Source: Gammaproteobacteria bacterium
GTDB lineage: Bacteria; Pseudomonadota; Gammaproteobacteria; Pseudomonadales; Azotimanducaceae
Direction of reading: 5' to 3'
Assembly (NCBI GenBank): GCA_002712135.1
Contig: PASO01000019.1
Coordinates: 3,481 to 20,130 of the forward strand
Length of the DNA stretch: 16,650 nucleotides
The translations under genes were made by a program, and so were the position numbers. Shown here piece by piece: positions 1 through 7,398 of the stretch. The stretch's first letter is position 1; every line of letters starts with the position of its first letter. Below the pieces are notes generated by a model, which saw only the letters and a program-made list of their open reading frames with translations, made no database searches and was not told the DNA's origin.

Positions 1-1505
1 CCCTCCAATATCATCTGAGACGCCTCGTGAGAATAACCGTGAATCATTCTATTGCCGATAAAACCCGGACAGTTTCCCGCCACCACAGATACTTTTCCAA
101 TTCTCTTACCAATTGCAAGCGCTGAGGCAATTGTCACTGGAGCAGACTTTTCAGCTCGCACAACTTCAAGCAGTCGCATCACATTGGCAGGACTAAAAAA
201 ATGCATCCCACATACGTCAGCCGGTCGACTAGTAGACGCCGCGATCGCATCCACATCTAGCGCAGAAGTATTAGTAGCCAGCAGCGTCCCCTGAGGCATA
301 ATTTTATCGAGTCGCGCAAATATCTCTTTCTTCAGATCAAGATTCTCATAAACGGCCTCAATCACCACATCCGCATCGACAAGATCGTCAAAGTTTTCGG
401 TGGGAATAATCAAAGACATGCGCTCATCCATTTCCTCTTGGGACAGTCTGCCCCTAGAAACAGTTCGCGCATAATTAGCCTCAATCACGCCGATACCCTT
501 CGCTAAATTTTCAAGATCATTATCATGAACACGCACAGGTATCCCCGCGTTGGCAAAACACATGGCAATGCCTCCGCCCATGAGCCCAGCACCCACCACT
601 GAACCTTTATTGACTTCGACGAGCGGCAAATCCTTATCAAGCCCAGGAATTTTGTTTGCTGCTCTCTCCGAAAAAAAGATATGAATCAGCGCTTCCCGCT
701 GCGGATCGTTGAGGCATTCCTTAAACTGTTCTGCTTCGAAAGCCAATCCGGCATCAAAGTCGTGGGTATTTATCGACATCTCGACACATTTCAATATCCT
801 AGCAGGCGCATTCATATTCCGCTGACGCTGTTCGATCTGGGCCGCTGCTCGAGCAAACATTCCATCATTTCCACGATCCTGTGCGATTCGATCATCAATA
901 TCTCGCACCCTGCGTAGCTCGCCGCCAGCAGCCACAATCTCCCTGGCCCAGACAATAGCCTCTTCCACAAGGTCACTTTCTGCGATCTTATCAATAATAC
1001 CTAATTCAAGCGCTTCAGGTGCGAGTATGGGGTCACCAGAAACCATTGCGTTTAATGCAGCCTCTGCGCCAGCCAGTCGAGGTAATCGCTGGGTTCCGCC
1101 TGCACCCGGCAAAAGCCCCAATTTGACCTCCGGTAATCCTACCGGCGCTAATGACGCCGCAATCCGATAGTTGCAACAAAGCGCTGTTTCTAGGCCTCCG
1201 CCAAAAGCAGTGTGATTAATAGCGGCAACAATCGGCTTACTCGAGTTTTCCATCACTTTTAGCACTTCGTGTAGCCCAACACCCTTGCTCGCAGCAGCAC
1301 CGAATTCGCTGATATCAGCACCCGCAATAAACGCCCGGTGCATACCCGTAATAACAATGCTAGTTATCGCATCATCTTCAAGCGCTTGGGTGACACCATC
1401 AAACAGTCCTTGACGGACACCTGATGACAGTGGATTGACGGGTGGATTATCGATGCTAAGTAGCGCTACATCATCGCGCTTTTCGTAATGTACTGTGCCT
1501 TTCAT
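1..1505 (-). CDS. Fatty-acid oxidation bifunctional enoyl-CoA hydratase / 3-hydroxyacyl-CoA dehydrogenase, C-terminus cut by the left edge
   Basis: The minus strand is open from an ATG at 1505 to the window edge, giving about 501 residues of a family that is usually near 700. Residues 1-180 are a crotonase domain: IAGAD (oxyanion hole, about 60-64), GGGLE with E106, and LPEVKLGLLPGAGGT with E126 supply both hydratase glutamates. Residues about 300-480 are the NAD-binding part of 3-hydroxyacyl-CoA dehydrogenase: GAGLMGGGIA (305-314), NTSAL (412-416) and the catalytic His in GMHFFSPA (H435). The protein would hydrate trans-2-enoyl-CoA and oxidise the L-3-hydroxyacyl-CoA in cytoplasmic beta-oxidation. 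The domain order matches FadB, FadJ and the peroxisomal MFE1-like enzymes; I cannot separate these without the C-terminus. An in-frame ATG at 1517 is an alternative start, but GGGA lies at a suitable distance only before 1505. No thiolase gene is visible in the window. Confidence 0.95.
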   Translation of the reverse strand, partial: MKGTVHYEKRDDVALLSIDNPPVNPLSSGVRQGLFDGVTQALEDDAITSIVITGMHRAFIAGADISEFGAAASKGVGLHEVLKVMENSSKPIVAAINHTAFGGGLETALCCNYRIAASLAPVGLPEVKLGLLPGAGGTQRLPRLAGAEAALNAMVSGDPILAPEALELGIIDKIAESDLVEEAIVWAREIVAAGGELRRVRDIDDRIAQDRGNDGMFARAAAQIEQRQRNMNAPARILKCVEMSINTHDFDAGLAFEAEQFKECLNDPQREALIHIFFSERAANKIPGLDKDLPLVEVNKGSVVGAGLMGGGIAMCFANAGIPVRVHDNDLENLAKGIGVIEANYARTVSRGRLSQEEMDERMSLIIPTENFDDLVDADVVIEAVYENLDLKKEIFARLDKIMPQGTLLATNTSALDVDAIAASTSRPADVCGMHFFSPANVMRLLEVVRAEKSAPVTIASALAIGKRIGKVSVVAGNCPGFIGNRMIHGYSHEASQMILE

Positions 1506-2168
1506 TATGCGTCCCATGTCGTTGAGGATCAGAGTATACGAAGTTTCTAAACATAATCAGAGTCTGACTCAAAAATGCTCTGAACTCATCTTTTGTCATT
1601 TGGTAGGATCTATACTCGTTTAAAGGTTATAGAAATGACTAACTTAATCGCACACGTGCCTGCCGAACAAATAATCGGCCCGCTTGTTCACTAATCACAA
1701 CAAATGCAAAACCCTGCACATAACTCACGGTGAAATAGCGAATCGTCTCGACCAAGTATCATTGCGCTAATTAAACCTTGATCGTCCATTACATCAGCCT
1801 GTTGGCAATCATTTACTTTCAGTTACTTAAGAACTTTAGCGACAGAATAAGAGCGATAAATAAAGGGAAGAAATTGAGGAAAGTGGATTCTCTCGACAAG
1901 CTCTCTGGAAACTAGAAAGTAAGAGCTACAAAAAGCCTACGCCCACACCGAAAACGAGCAAGCTAAGAGAGAAACTTACCTCGAATCCTGCACCAAAATG
2001 GGCAGCATAAACATGAAGCTACGGTGGATGCCGTGGAGTCCCTCAATGTTGACGTATCAGTGAAGTTACCCATATAGTTGCGAAGTACGCAGTTCGCTTC
2101 AATCCTACTCTAACGCGGTAGTGGAAAGCAGCCAACTCGCGTCACATTCTATTGGATAAGAACCGTAC
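1506..2168. other. Spacer with coding-like but broken fragments
   Basis: No intact gene is seen in about 660 bases. Short stretches read like degraded protein. At 1923-2060, plus strand, a frame opening directly after a stop reads ELQKAYAHTENEQAK and then RETYLESCTKMG. A second plus frame (about 2012-2077) reads HEATVDAVESLNVDVSVKLPI before a stop, as if a frameshift separated two halves of one gene. At about 1705-1770 a plus frame reads THGEIANRLDQVSLR, loosely like a helix-turn-helix, and then stops. None can be assigned to a family. I treat the region as probable gene debris or simply spacer. Confidence 0.3.
1533..1538 (-). promoter_or_regulatory. Possible -10 box of the beta-oxidation gene
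   Basis: On the minus strand TATACT (5 of 6 to TATAAT) lies 27 bases upstream of the ATG at 1505. No convincing -35 hexamer is seen at 16-18 bases. Instead two overlapping dyads sit there: GAGTC-T-GACTC (1560-1570) and TCAGAG/CTCTGA (1557-1562 with 1578-1583). This would fit a regulated promoter, but it is weak evidence. Confidence 0.25.
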
Positions 2169-2414
2169 ATGATCAGTGACAATATATCTCTCGATAAATT
2201 AATTGCTGACATCGACCAACAAATCGAAGTACTAACCGCCATCGCCGGTGAAAGTGCAATCCTTCAGGAGCAATTGCGCATACTTCAGGAGTCTCGGGAA
2301 GCTCTGATAAATCAGGATCTGGAACTTGAACGACTATTGGAGCTGTTAGATCAGGATAACATTCCGGAATTCACCACCATTATTGAGACTAACAGAGACC
2401 CCAACTCTGAGTAA
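2169..2414 (+). CDS. Small acidic coiled-coil hypothetical protein
   Basis: This 81-residue ORF starts at ATG 2169. I do not recognise the family. Residues about 8-64 have a strong heptad-like pattern of Leu and Ile (DKLIADIDQQIEVL, then ILQEQLRILQE, then ELERLLELL), rich in Glu, Gln and Asp, so a dimeric coiled coil is likely. There is no signal peptide or membrane segment, and a short disordered tail follows (NRDPNSE). The Shine-Dalgarno match is poor. The stop codon lies 6 bases from the end of the convergent cysZ gene. The clean coiled-coil composition argues for a real protein, but the lack of a ribosome site and the debris-like upstream region leave doubt. Confidence 0.5.
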   Translation: MISDNISLDKLIADIDQQIEVLTAIAGESAILQEQLRILQESREALINQDLELERLLELLDQDNIPEFTTIIETNRDPNSE

Positions 2415-2420
2415 CAGCAG

Positions 2421-3128
2421 TCAGCCCCGAAGATTTCTTACCCAAAATACAGTTCCTCCGGCCACCGCAATCGGCAACAAAAATAGATTGACCAAGGGAA
2501 TTGCCAACATGATATTAATGGGTACTCCAAAGGATACAGCGCTTAATTTATGTAACGCCATACGTTCACGAAGGACCCTAAAACTAACCTGGTTATTGTC
2601 AGCACCATAGTCGCAATATTGGATCGCGACCATCCATCCACCAAACAAAACCCAAAGTAATGGTGCCAAAGTATTTAAGAGTGGAATAATCGACAACAAC
2701 ATCAGAAGTAGCAGGCGCGGCAACACGTAGAGTAGCTTTGATATCTCTCGCGCGACAGCACCTACAATCATTGAATATAGGCCACTTTCAGGATGGACGT
2801 GTCCTGGTGTCAATGTCTCTTCGATTCTACTAGACAAGACCGCGTTGAAAGGAGACGCAATAAGGTTAGCGACGATCATAAAACTATAGAGGAGTAGAAA
2901 TGCAACGACAATAAGACCGACTAGGTATACTGCCCAGGACAGAAACGAAAGCCAATCTGGCAACATGTTTGTGATCGAAGCAACCCACCGTTCAAACTCC
3001 TTAACGCTAAACGCAACGAACGCGGCTAACACTACAATATTAATGACAGTCGGTATAATCACGTAGCGACGAATTCCTGGTTTGCGGATCAATGCAAACC
3101 CCTCACGCAAGCACGCCAATCCATTCAT
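2421..3128 (-). CDS. cysZ: Sulfate permease CysZ (EI24 family)
   Basis: This 235-residue inner-membrane protein matches CysZ along its whole length, including family-typical length. Visible signatures are GFALIRKPGIRRYVIIP near the N-terminus, ASPFNAVLSSRIEE (91-104), APLLWVLFGGWMVAIQYCDY (155-174) with the following NNQVSF, and a C-terminal IPLVNLFLLPIAVAGGT. Hydrophobic segments lie at about 22-41, 64-90, 136-163 and 197-228. CysZ brings sulfate into the cytoplasm for cysteine synthesis. No other sulfate assimilation gene adjoins it; the sulfatase at 14005 is far away and need not be related. The start ATG at 3128 lacks a clear Shine-Dalgarno site, but an earlier start would extend beyond the family N-terminus. 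Confidence 0.93.
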   Translation of the reverse strand: MNGLACLREGFALIRKPGIRRYVIIPTVINIVVLAAFVAFSVKEFERWVASITNMLPDWLSFLSWAVYLVGLIVVAFLLLYSFMIVANLIASPFNAVLSSRIEETLTPGHVHPESGLYSMIVGAVAREISKLLYVLPRLLLLMLLSIIPLLNTLAPLLWVLFGGWMVAIQYCDYGADNNQVSFRVLRERMALHKLSAVSFGVPINIMLAIPLVNLFLLPIAVAGGTVFWVRNLRG

Positions 3129-3677
3129 GATAGAAGCACCGTTTTAGAGCCACTTATTTTCGAATCTAGGCTCACGATAAATATTAGTCCATAATGGATA
3201 AAGCTCGAATGCATAGATTGATCATCCTGTAGAGTGCATTGCAAACAGCAGGTGAGGCAAGCGGCGATACCAAATCCACCCATTAATCACCGGAAAGGTT
3301 AAAGTGAGTTTCAATCAGGGGTGTCGTATCCATACGAACCATCTTCAGGTATTGAAATTATTCTTTACCACGACACCATTCTCGACCATCAACTTGTCGC
3401 GATCAATCGTGACTTCTTCACATTGCATCTGTGTCATCTTCGTATCAAACTTTTGACACCGTATCGCTGCTTCTAATTTGGTAAGCGGATTTGACACACA
3501 GATTAAGACGAATTATTTGCCTCTACAATAGAGCGCAGGAGCTAACAAGCCACAGGAGAGCTCTAGGAATTCCGTCGCGGGCGCTGCACGGAGCTTGCTA
3601 AACCAGATCCGTTGACAAGTGAAGCTGAATAGAAACTGGCCGTCTGTTTGCTGTTCATGCTACTTTTCATTTTATCT
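3129..3677. other. Spacer between cysZ and the monooxygenase gene
   Basis: About 550 bases without a convincing gene. A perfect TTGACA (3491-3496, plus) is followed after 17 bases by TATTTG, a poor -10, so a promoter for the downstream monooxygenase is possible but weak. On the minus strand a short frame runs from a GTG at 3497 (or ATG 3437) to a stop at 3345; it is listed separately. No tRNA or clear terminator hairpin was found. Confidence 0.4.
3345..3497 (-). CDS. Possible small ORF, unrecognised
   Basis: The frame opens after a TAA at about 3504 and could start at GTG 3497 (50 residues) or ATG 3437 (30 residues). It reads VSNPLTKLEAAIRCQKFDTK and then MTQMQCEEVTIDRDKLMVEN before ending VVVKNNFNT. 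The composition is protein-like, but there is no good ribosome site and no family is recognised. It may be a remnant of a longer gene or chance. Confidence 0.2.
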   Translation of the reverse strand: MSNPLTKLEAAIRCQKFDTKMTQMQCEEVTIDRDKLMVENGVVVKNNFNT

Positions 3678-4796
3678 ATGGACGACTTTGTGACCAAACA
3701 GCCGTTATTTAAAACCATCGCAGAAGCCTGCGCTGAAAATGATAGCACCTCCCTTCCGGATATCGTCGTCAACGCCGTGCGCGCAGAGCAAGGATTCTCG
3801 CTTTTACTCCCCAAAGAACTAGGAGGTAAACAGCCTACATTTCCAAACTTCATTCAGTTCGTGAAGTCAATCGCAACGGCTGATGGATCAACTGGATGGT
3901 GCGTCAGCCAGGGATCAGTACTCGCCTCACTTGCCCGCCTTCTTCCTAAGGATGTCGCTGAATCCATATGGGCTAGTCCTGATATTAGTCTTGCTAACGG
4001 CCCACCAATTCGGACTAGCACTCGAAAGGTTGGTGACAATTACGTACTAAATGGGAACTGGGCTTTTAGTAGCGGAATAAATCACGCCAGCTGGCTCTTT
4101 GGCGTCGCAACATTGGAAGAAGAGGATGGATCAAAACGCGGTATTTGGCACGTGATAAATAAGTCTGACGCTAAAATTATCTACGACTGGCAAGTCGCTG
4201 GATTAAAAGCCACCGGGAGTTATCCGTTTCAAGTTGAAGGGCTATCGATACCCGAGTCAATGACATTAGAAGTCAAAACCCGCAAAGATGACCCACCACT
4301 TTATCAAATTCCCCTGAATCTTCTATTCGCTTGCGGCTTCGCCTCAGTTGCCTTGGGAGTCTCTAGGGCGGCATTAAACTTCACAACTGAACGGGTACAA
4401 AACAAGATAAAGCGCATGTACAAGAAAACCATGAGTGAAGATATCCTCACTCAGGATCAGATAGGTAAAGCGGAAGCCCTATGGCGCAGTGCAGACCTGT
4501 ATCTCAATACACAAGTTACCGAAGTCTGGGAACGAATATGCTCTAGCGGTATCTGTTCAATGGATGACCGAATTCTATTGCGTCTCGCAGGTACTCACAC
4601 CATTCACCAGGCGAAAGCCGCGACAGACATAGTCTACGATCTCTGTAGTACTGACAGCATCTTTCAACATAATGACATCCAAAGACGATTCCAGGACATG
4701 CACGTCATCTCCCAACACATGCAGGGGCGAGCGGAGATATACAGTATCGTTGGCAGACATTTTCTCGGTTTACCTGTTAACTCACATCTGGTTTAG
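3678..4796 (+). CDS. Group D flavin-dependent monooxygenase (acyl-CoA dehydrogenase fold, HsaA/HpaB-like)
   Basis: The product is 372 residues if started at ATG 3678. The frame extends up to a TTG at 3648 and an ATG at 3657, but those add a short hydrophobic tail unlike the family, and no start has a clear ribosome site. An N-terminal helical part (residues 1-105), a middle beta domain with NGNWAFSSGINHASW (125-139) and GLKATGSYPFQVEGLSIPE (175-193), and a C-terminal helical domain with FQDMHVISQH (338-347) are the expected layout. Relatives use reduced FMN or FAD delivered by a separate reductase and oxygen to hydroxylate phenolic or polycyclic substrates; others are dibenzothiophene-type desulfurisation or dehydrogenase enzymes. 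No flavin reductase gene is adjacent, so the partner must lie elsewhere. The substrate is unknown. Confidence 0.85.
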   Translation: MDDFVTKQPLFKTIAEACAENDSTSLPDIVVNAVRAEQGFSLLLPKELGGKQPTFPNFIQFVKSIATADGSTGWCVSQGSVLASLARLLPKDVAESIWASPDISLANGPPIRTSTRKVGDNYVLNGNWAFSSGINHASWLFGVATLEEEDGSKRGIWHVINKSDAKIIYDWQVAGLKATGSYPFQVEGLSIPESMTLEVKTRKDDPPLYQIPLNLLFACGFASVALGVSRAALNFTTERVQNKIKRMYKKTMSEDILTQDQIGKAEALWRSADLYLNTQVTEVWERICSSGICSMDDRILLRLAGTHTIHQAKAATDIVYDLCSTDSIFQHNDIQRRFQDMHVISQHMQGRAEIYSIVGRHFLGLPVNSHLV

Positions 4797-4816
4797 CAGA
4801 AACCAAAACTGATGTC

Positions 4817-4990
4817 ATGAGTGCACATCCTAACCCGCCGATTGTTGATTTCGATGATACGCTGGTTGACTCGGATCTGCCCATCGAGGGCATACTTCTG
4901 CTACTATAAGGATCCTTGTGGCCGCAACACGCTGAGAGTGCCACTGGCATTTTACGGTCAATCGACAAGAAAAATCCCATCGTTTACATA
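4817..4990 (+). pseudogene. Possible remnant of an HAD-type phosphatase N-terminus
   Basis: An ATG at 4817 opens a frame reading MSAHPNPPIVDFDDTLVDSD and then LPIEGILLLL before a stop near 4910. The piece IVDFDDTLVDSD closely fits HAD motif I (DxDxT, typically DFDGTLVDS). After the stop the same frame stays open for a further 23 residues without recognisable later motifs. This could be the start of a decayed HAD hydrolase gene or a coincidence of a short motif. No ribosome site precedes it. Confidence 0.22.
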
Positions 4991-5047
4991 CCCATGTACT
5001 AGCATTTATTTATATTTAATATCAGTACTTTAAAGAACTTTATTAAA

Positions 5048-5065
5048 ATATAACTTAAGTTATAT
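5048..5065. promoter_or_regulatory. 18-bp perfect palindrome in an AT-rich spacer
   Basis: The sequence atataacttaagttatat is its own reverse complement. It lies 15 bases beyond the stop of the CBS-protein gene, in a spacer (about 4985-5075) that is far more AT-rich than its surroundings. It could form a weak AU hairpin serving as terminator for the minus-strand gene, since the transcript continues TTTAATAAAG, or be a protein-binding site. The stem has few G-C pairs, so a strong intrinsic terminator is unlikely. Confidence 0.4.
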
Positions 5066-5079
5066 ATTGGCTCGATAAA

Positions 5080-5529
5080 TCAACCGCTCCCACCGGTTTC
5101 TTCCATTATAAAGCTCTGGAGTTCTTCGATCGTCATCGATTGCTGCTTGATAATGAACTTCATCAGATCGCCAACAGCGATGATACCGACCAAATCCTGA
5201 CCCTCAACGATCGGTAAATGACGAATCTTCTTGTGTGTCATCAAGGCCATACACTTATCAACACTTGTGTCTTCACGGGCCACAACGACATCCTTTGTCA
5301 TAATGTCAGACACGCTGATGTCACTTACGGAACAATTCTTCATAATAATTTTTCGGACATAGTCACGTTCCGAAACAATTCCCACGAGTCGGCCGGTATT
5401 ATCTAATACCGGTAACGCACCTACTTGAACCGCAACCATCTTTTCAACCGACTCAAAAGCTGATTGTGATACGCCGATTGTAAAGACCTCACGCCCTTTG
5501 CTATCCAGCATCTCTTTTACAGTGCTCAT
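5080..5529 (-). CDS. Two-CBS-domain regulatory protein
   Basis: This 149-residue stand-alone protein consists of a CBS pair: CBS1 at about residues 7-65 (GALPVLDNTGRLVGIVSERDYV) and CBS2 at about 74-130 (DIMTKDVV, IRHLPIVEGQDLVGIIAVGDLMKFI). Such pairs bind adenosine nucleotides or S-adenosylmethionine in the cleft between domains and act as energy or metabolite sensors. There is no fused catalytic or membrane domain. The C-terminal tail (MTIEELQSFIMEETGGSG) is an acidic helix with a flexible end. The start is well supported: AGAGGTGA precedes ATG 5529 at good spacing. The gene is alone between the spacer and the amidase, 123 bases apart on the same strand, so co-transcription with the upstream amidase is possible. 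Its target cannot be inferred. Confidence 0.93.
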   Translation of the reverse strand: MSTVKEMLDSKGREVFTIGVSQSAFESVEKMVAVQVGALPVLDNTGRLVGIVSERDYVRKIIMKNCSVSDISVSDIMTKDVVVAREDTSVDKCMALMTHKKIRHLPIVEGQDLVGIIAVGDLMKFIIKQQSMTIEELQSFIMEETGGSG

Positions 5530-5652
5530 GCATCACCTCTTTATTCAATTAGGCACCCAAGCCTAACCGCACGGATAAGACTAGGAAGCCGAAGCAAATC
5601 TTGCCTAAATCATGATACTGATCCTCAGTGACATCAAGCAATTGCTTAGCAC

Positions 5653-7095
5653 TTAATACCCCCGCGGCGGCACGAATCCGAAGCCTGCTGCTTCAAGCAA
5701 CTTTGCACACCCGATAGTTTTAAGATCGCCATACTCAGGCCCTATGATCTGAATGCCTATAGGTAAACCCTCTCCCACTGTGCCGGTAGGTATCACCGTC
5801 GACGGGAGGTAGTTATTAATCGCAGGCCCCGCCCAGAATAGCGAATCAAAATACGAACGCGTCTGATTATCAATTTGAAGCGTTCGCTCTTGAAACGGAC
5901 GATGATCATGCTTAAACGCAGGTCTAGTCATGACTGGCATAATCATCACGTCCCAGGATTTAAAAAACTCGTACCATGCCCAGCGCGACTTGGTGCGGAC
6001 TTCGTTAGCAAGAGCGTAATCTCGATAGCTTGCAAGCTGATATTTTAGCTGCACTTTTTGAGCGCCCGATATCTCAGGGGTTTTTAGTTTACTTTGTAGA
6101 GTCTTGTAGTCGTCATCAGAATTTCTGGAGGTCATTACCGCCGCAAGCAAGGCCGCGTAGTTCTCATGAGCATCGTCAATATCGATATCGGGACGCGCCT
6201 CGTAATCGACGGTTCCACCTGCGTCCAGTACCGCTTGAGCAACCGCATCAATTCGTCTGCAAGTCTCCTCCGTTACTGGTGCTCTCTCATCGTTTCGCCA
6301 CACCGCAACTCTGAATCCGGCGAGTGTATGATGAGGACAAGACTGTAACGCCAGCTTGTATCCAGCAGATTGAATTTCATCCGGACCAGCCATTGCAAGG
6401 GTGGCAACTTCAAGATCCGCTGCACTCCTTGACAAAGGACCAATGACCGTGAGGTCTGATTGAGCTAATACACCGGGAGCTGCGTGACCGCGAGGCGGCA
6501 AAAGCCCCCACGTTGGCTTATGACCGAAAACCCCACAGAAATGGGCTGGGTTACGAATGGATCCACCAATATCAGAACCGCTATCCAGTCCGGTCATTCC
6601 TGCGGCCAACGTTACGGCAGAACCCCCTGACGAACCACCCGGTGTACGTTGAAGATCCCATGGGTTATTGGTGGTGCCATAGATGTCGTTATAGCTCTGG
6701 ATATCAGCTAGGTTATAGGGCACATTAGTCTTACCAAATATGTTCACACCAAGTTTCTTGAGGCGGGTGACTGGCAGTGCGTCCTGGCTCGCCCAATTGT
6801 CTTTCCACATCGGGTTACCTCGTGTTGTAAGCAAACCTGCCACCTCGTAGGACTCCTTTAGGGTAATGGGAACGCCATGAAGCGGTCCCCAAACCTTCCC
6901 CTGAGATAACGCCCTATCCGCTTCTTTCGAAACCTCCCTGGCACGCTCAAAGTCCTCTACGACAACCGCGTTCAACGCAGGATTGTATTTATCAACACGG
7001 TTCAGAAAATACTCCAGCATCTCTGTCGCACTGATCGTTTTATTGCGAATGGCTTCGCCGAGTTGAAGGGCCGATTGAAACGCCATATCCGTCAT
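5653..7095 (-). CDS. Amidase signature family hydrolase
   Basis: The start is placed at ATG 7095 because AAGGGGG lies just upstream; the longer frame to 7161 adds 22 residues with no ribosome site. The product is 480 residues, normal for the family. The Ser-cisSer-Lys triad is present: Lys80 in ITLKES, cis-Ser155 in PGGSSGGSA, and nucleophile Ser179 in GSDIGGSIRNPAHFCG. The C-terminus keeps the usual LPIGIQIIGPEYGD. Members hydrolyse carboxylic amides, such as aryl acylamides, cyclic amide dimers or indoleacetamide. The GatA role is unlikely because gatB and gatC are not adjacent and the substrate region differs. No signal peptide is seen with the chosen start, so it is cytoplasmic. It is divergent from rhlE, with an operator-like repeat between them. 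Confidence 0.92.
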   Translation of the reverse strand: MTDMAFQSALQLGEAIRNKTISATEMLEYFLNRVDKYNPALNAVVVEDFERAREVSKEADRALSQGKVWGPLHGVPITLKESYEVAGLLTTRGNPMWKDNWASQDALPVTRLKKLGVNIFGKTNVPYNLADIQSYNDIYGTTNNPWDLQRTPGGSSGGSAVTLAAGMTGLDSGSDIGGSIRNPAHFCGVFGHKPTWGLLPPRGHAAPGVLAQSDLTVIGPLSRSAADLEVATLAMAGPDEIQSAGYKLALQSCPHHTLAGFRVAVWRNDERAPVTEETCRRIDAVAQAVLDAGGTVDYEARPDIDIDDAHENYAALLAAVMTSRNSDDDYKTLQSKLKTPEISGAQKVQLKYQLASYRDYALANEVRTKSRWAWYEFFKSWDVMIMPVMTRPAFKHDHRPFQERTLQIDNQTRSYFDSLFWAGPAINNYLPSTVIPTGTVGEGLPIGIQIIGPEYGDLKTIGCAKLLEAAGFGFVPPRGY

Positions 7096-7398
7096 GATGA
7101 TGCCCCCTTGAAATTGTGTTGATAACAGCAAACGAAAAATAGCACGAATTAACCCTTGCAATCACATCAACGCGCTTCTAGACTGCGCCCGCTGATCAGG
7201 TATCAGCTAGCGACATCCTTAGTTGTGAGTCTAACGCTAACCGTTAGATTCTTTTCCTCCATTCGGGTCTCCCATCTGGCGACCCTTCTGTAGAGTCCAA
7301 TTTCTGAATGCCGCGCCGTGCTTAACACACGCACACATATGGCATAAGCCAATATTTTTATTTCGGCGAAGAAATTAATCTCGCCCCTAGGATTTTTA
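7096..7398. other. Divergent promoter region between the amidase gene and rhlE
   Basis: About 300 bases separate the two start codons. The main visible structure is the inverted repeat at 7230-7248. No convincing -35/-10 pair could be assigned on either strand by eye. The amidase side contains the 22-codon in-frame extension to 7161 that I consider untranslated. Confidence 0.5.
7230..7248. promoter_or_regulatory. Inverted repeat TCTAACG-N5-CGTTAGA, candidate repressor operator
   Basis: Two perfect 7-base arms (7230-7236 and 7242-7248) are separated by CTAAC. It lies between divergent genes, 135 bases from the amidase start and 150 from rhlE. The spacing resembles operators of TetR-type dimers. 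The plus strand continues with TTCTTTTCC, so a small hairpin terminator-like structure is an alternative, but no plus-strand gene ends just upstream. No regulator gene is in the window. Confidence 0.4.

Noticed and set aside
812..994. Minus-strand 60-codon ORF inside the beta-oxidation gene region
   Set aside because: It is an out-of-frame shadow of the longer reading frame that shows all hydratase and dehydrogenase motifs.
4821..5033. Plus-strand 70-codon ORF in the AT-rich spacer
   Set aside because: Unbiased composition, no ribosome site and no family; a different frame of the same bases holds the HAD-like motif.
5636..5647. 12-bp palindrome aagcaattgctt just beyond the amidase stop
   Set aside because: Short, AT-rich and without a following T-run; expected by chance at this length.
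7096..7161. 22-codon N-terminal extension of the amidase
   Set aside because: A strong AAGGGGG site precedes the internal ATG 7095, and the extension has no ribosome site or family counterpart.
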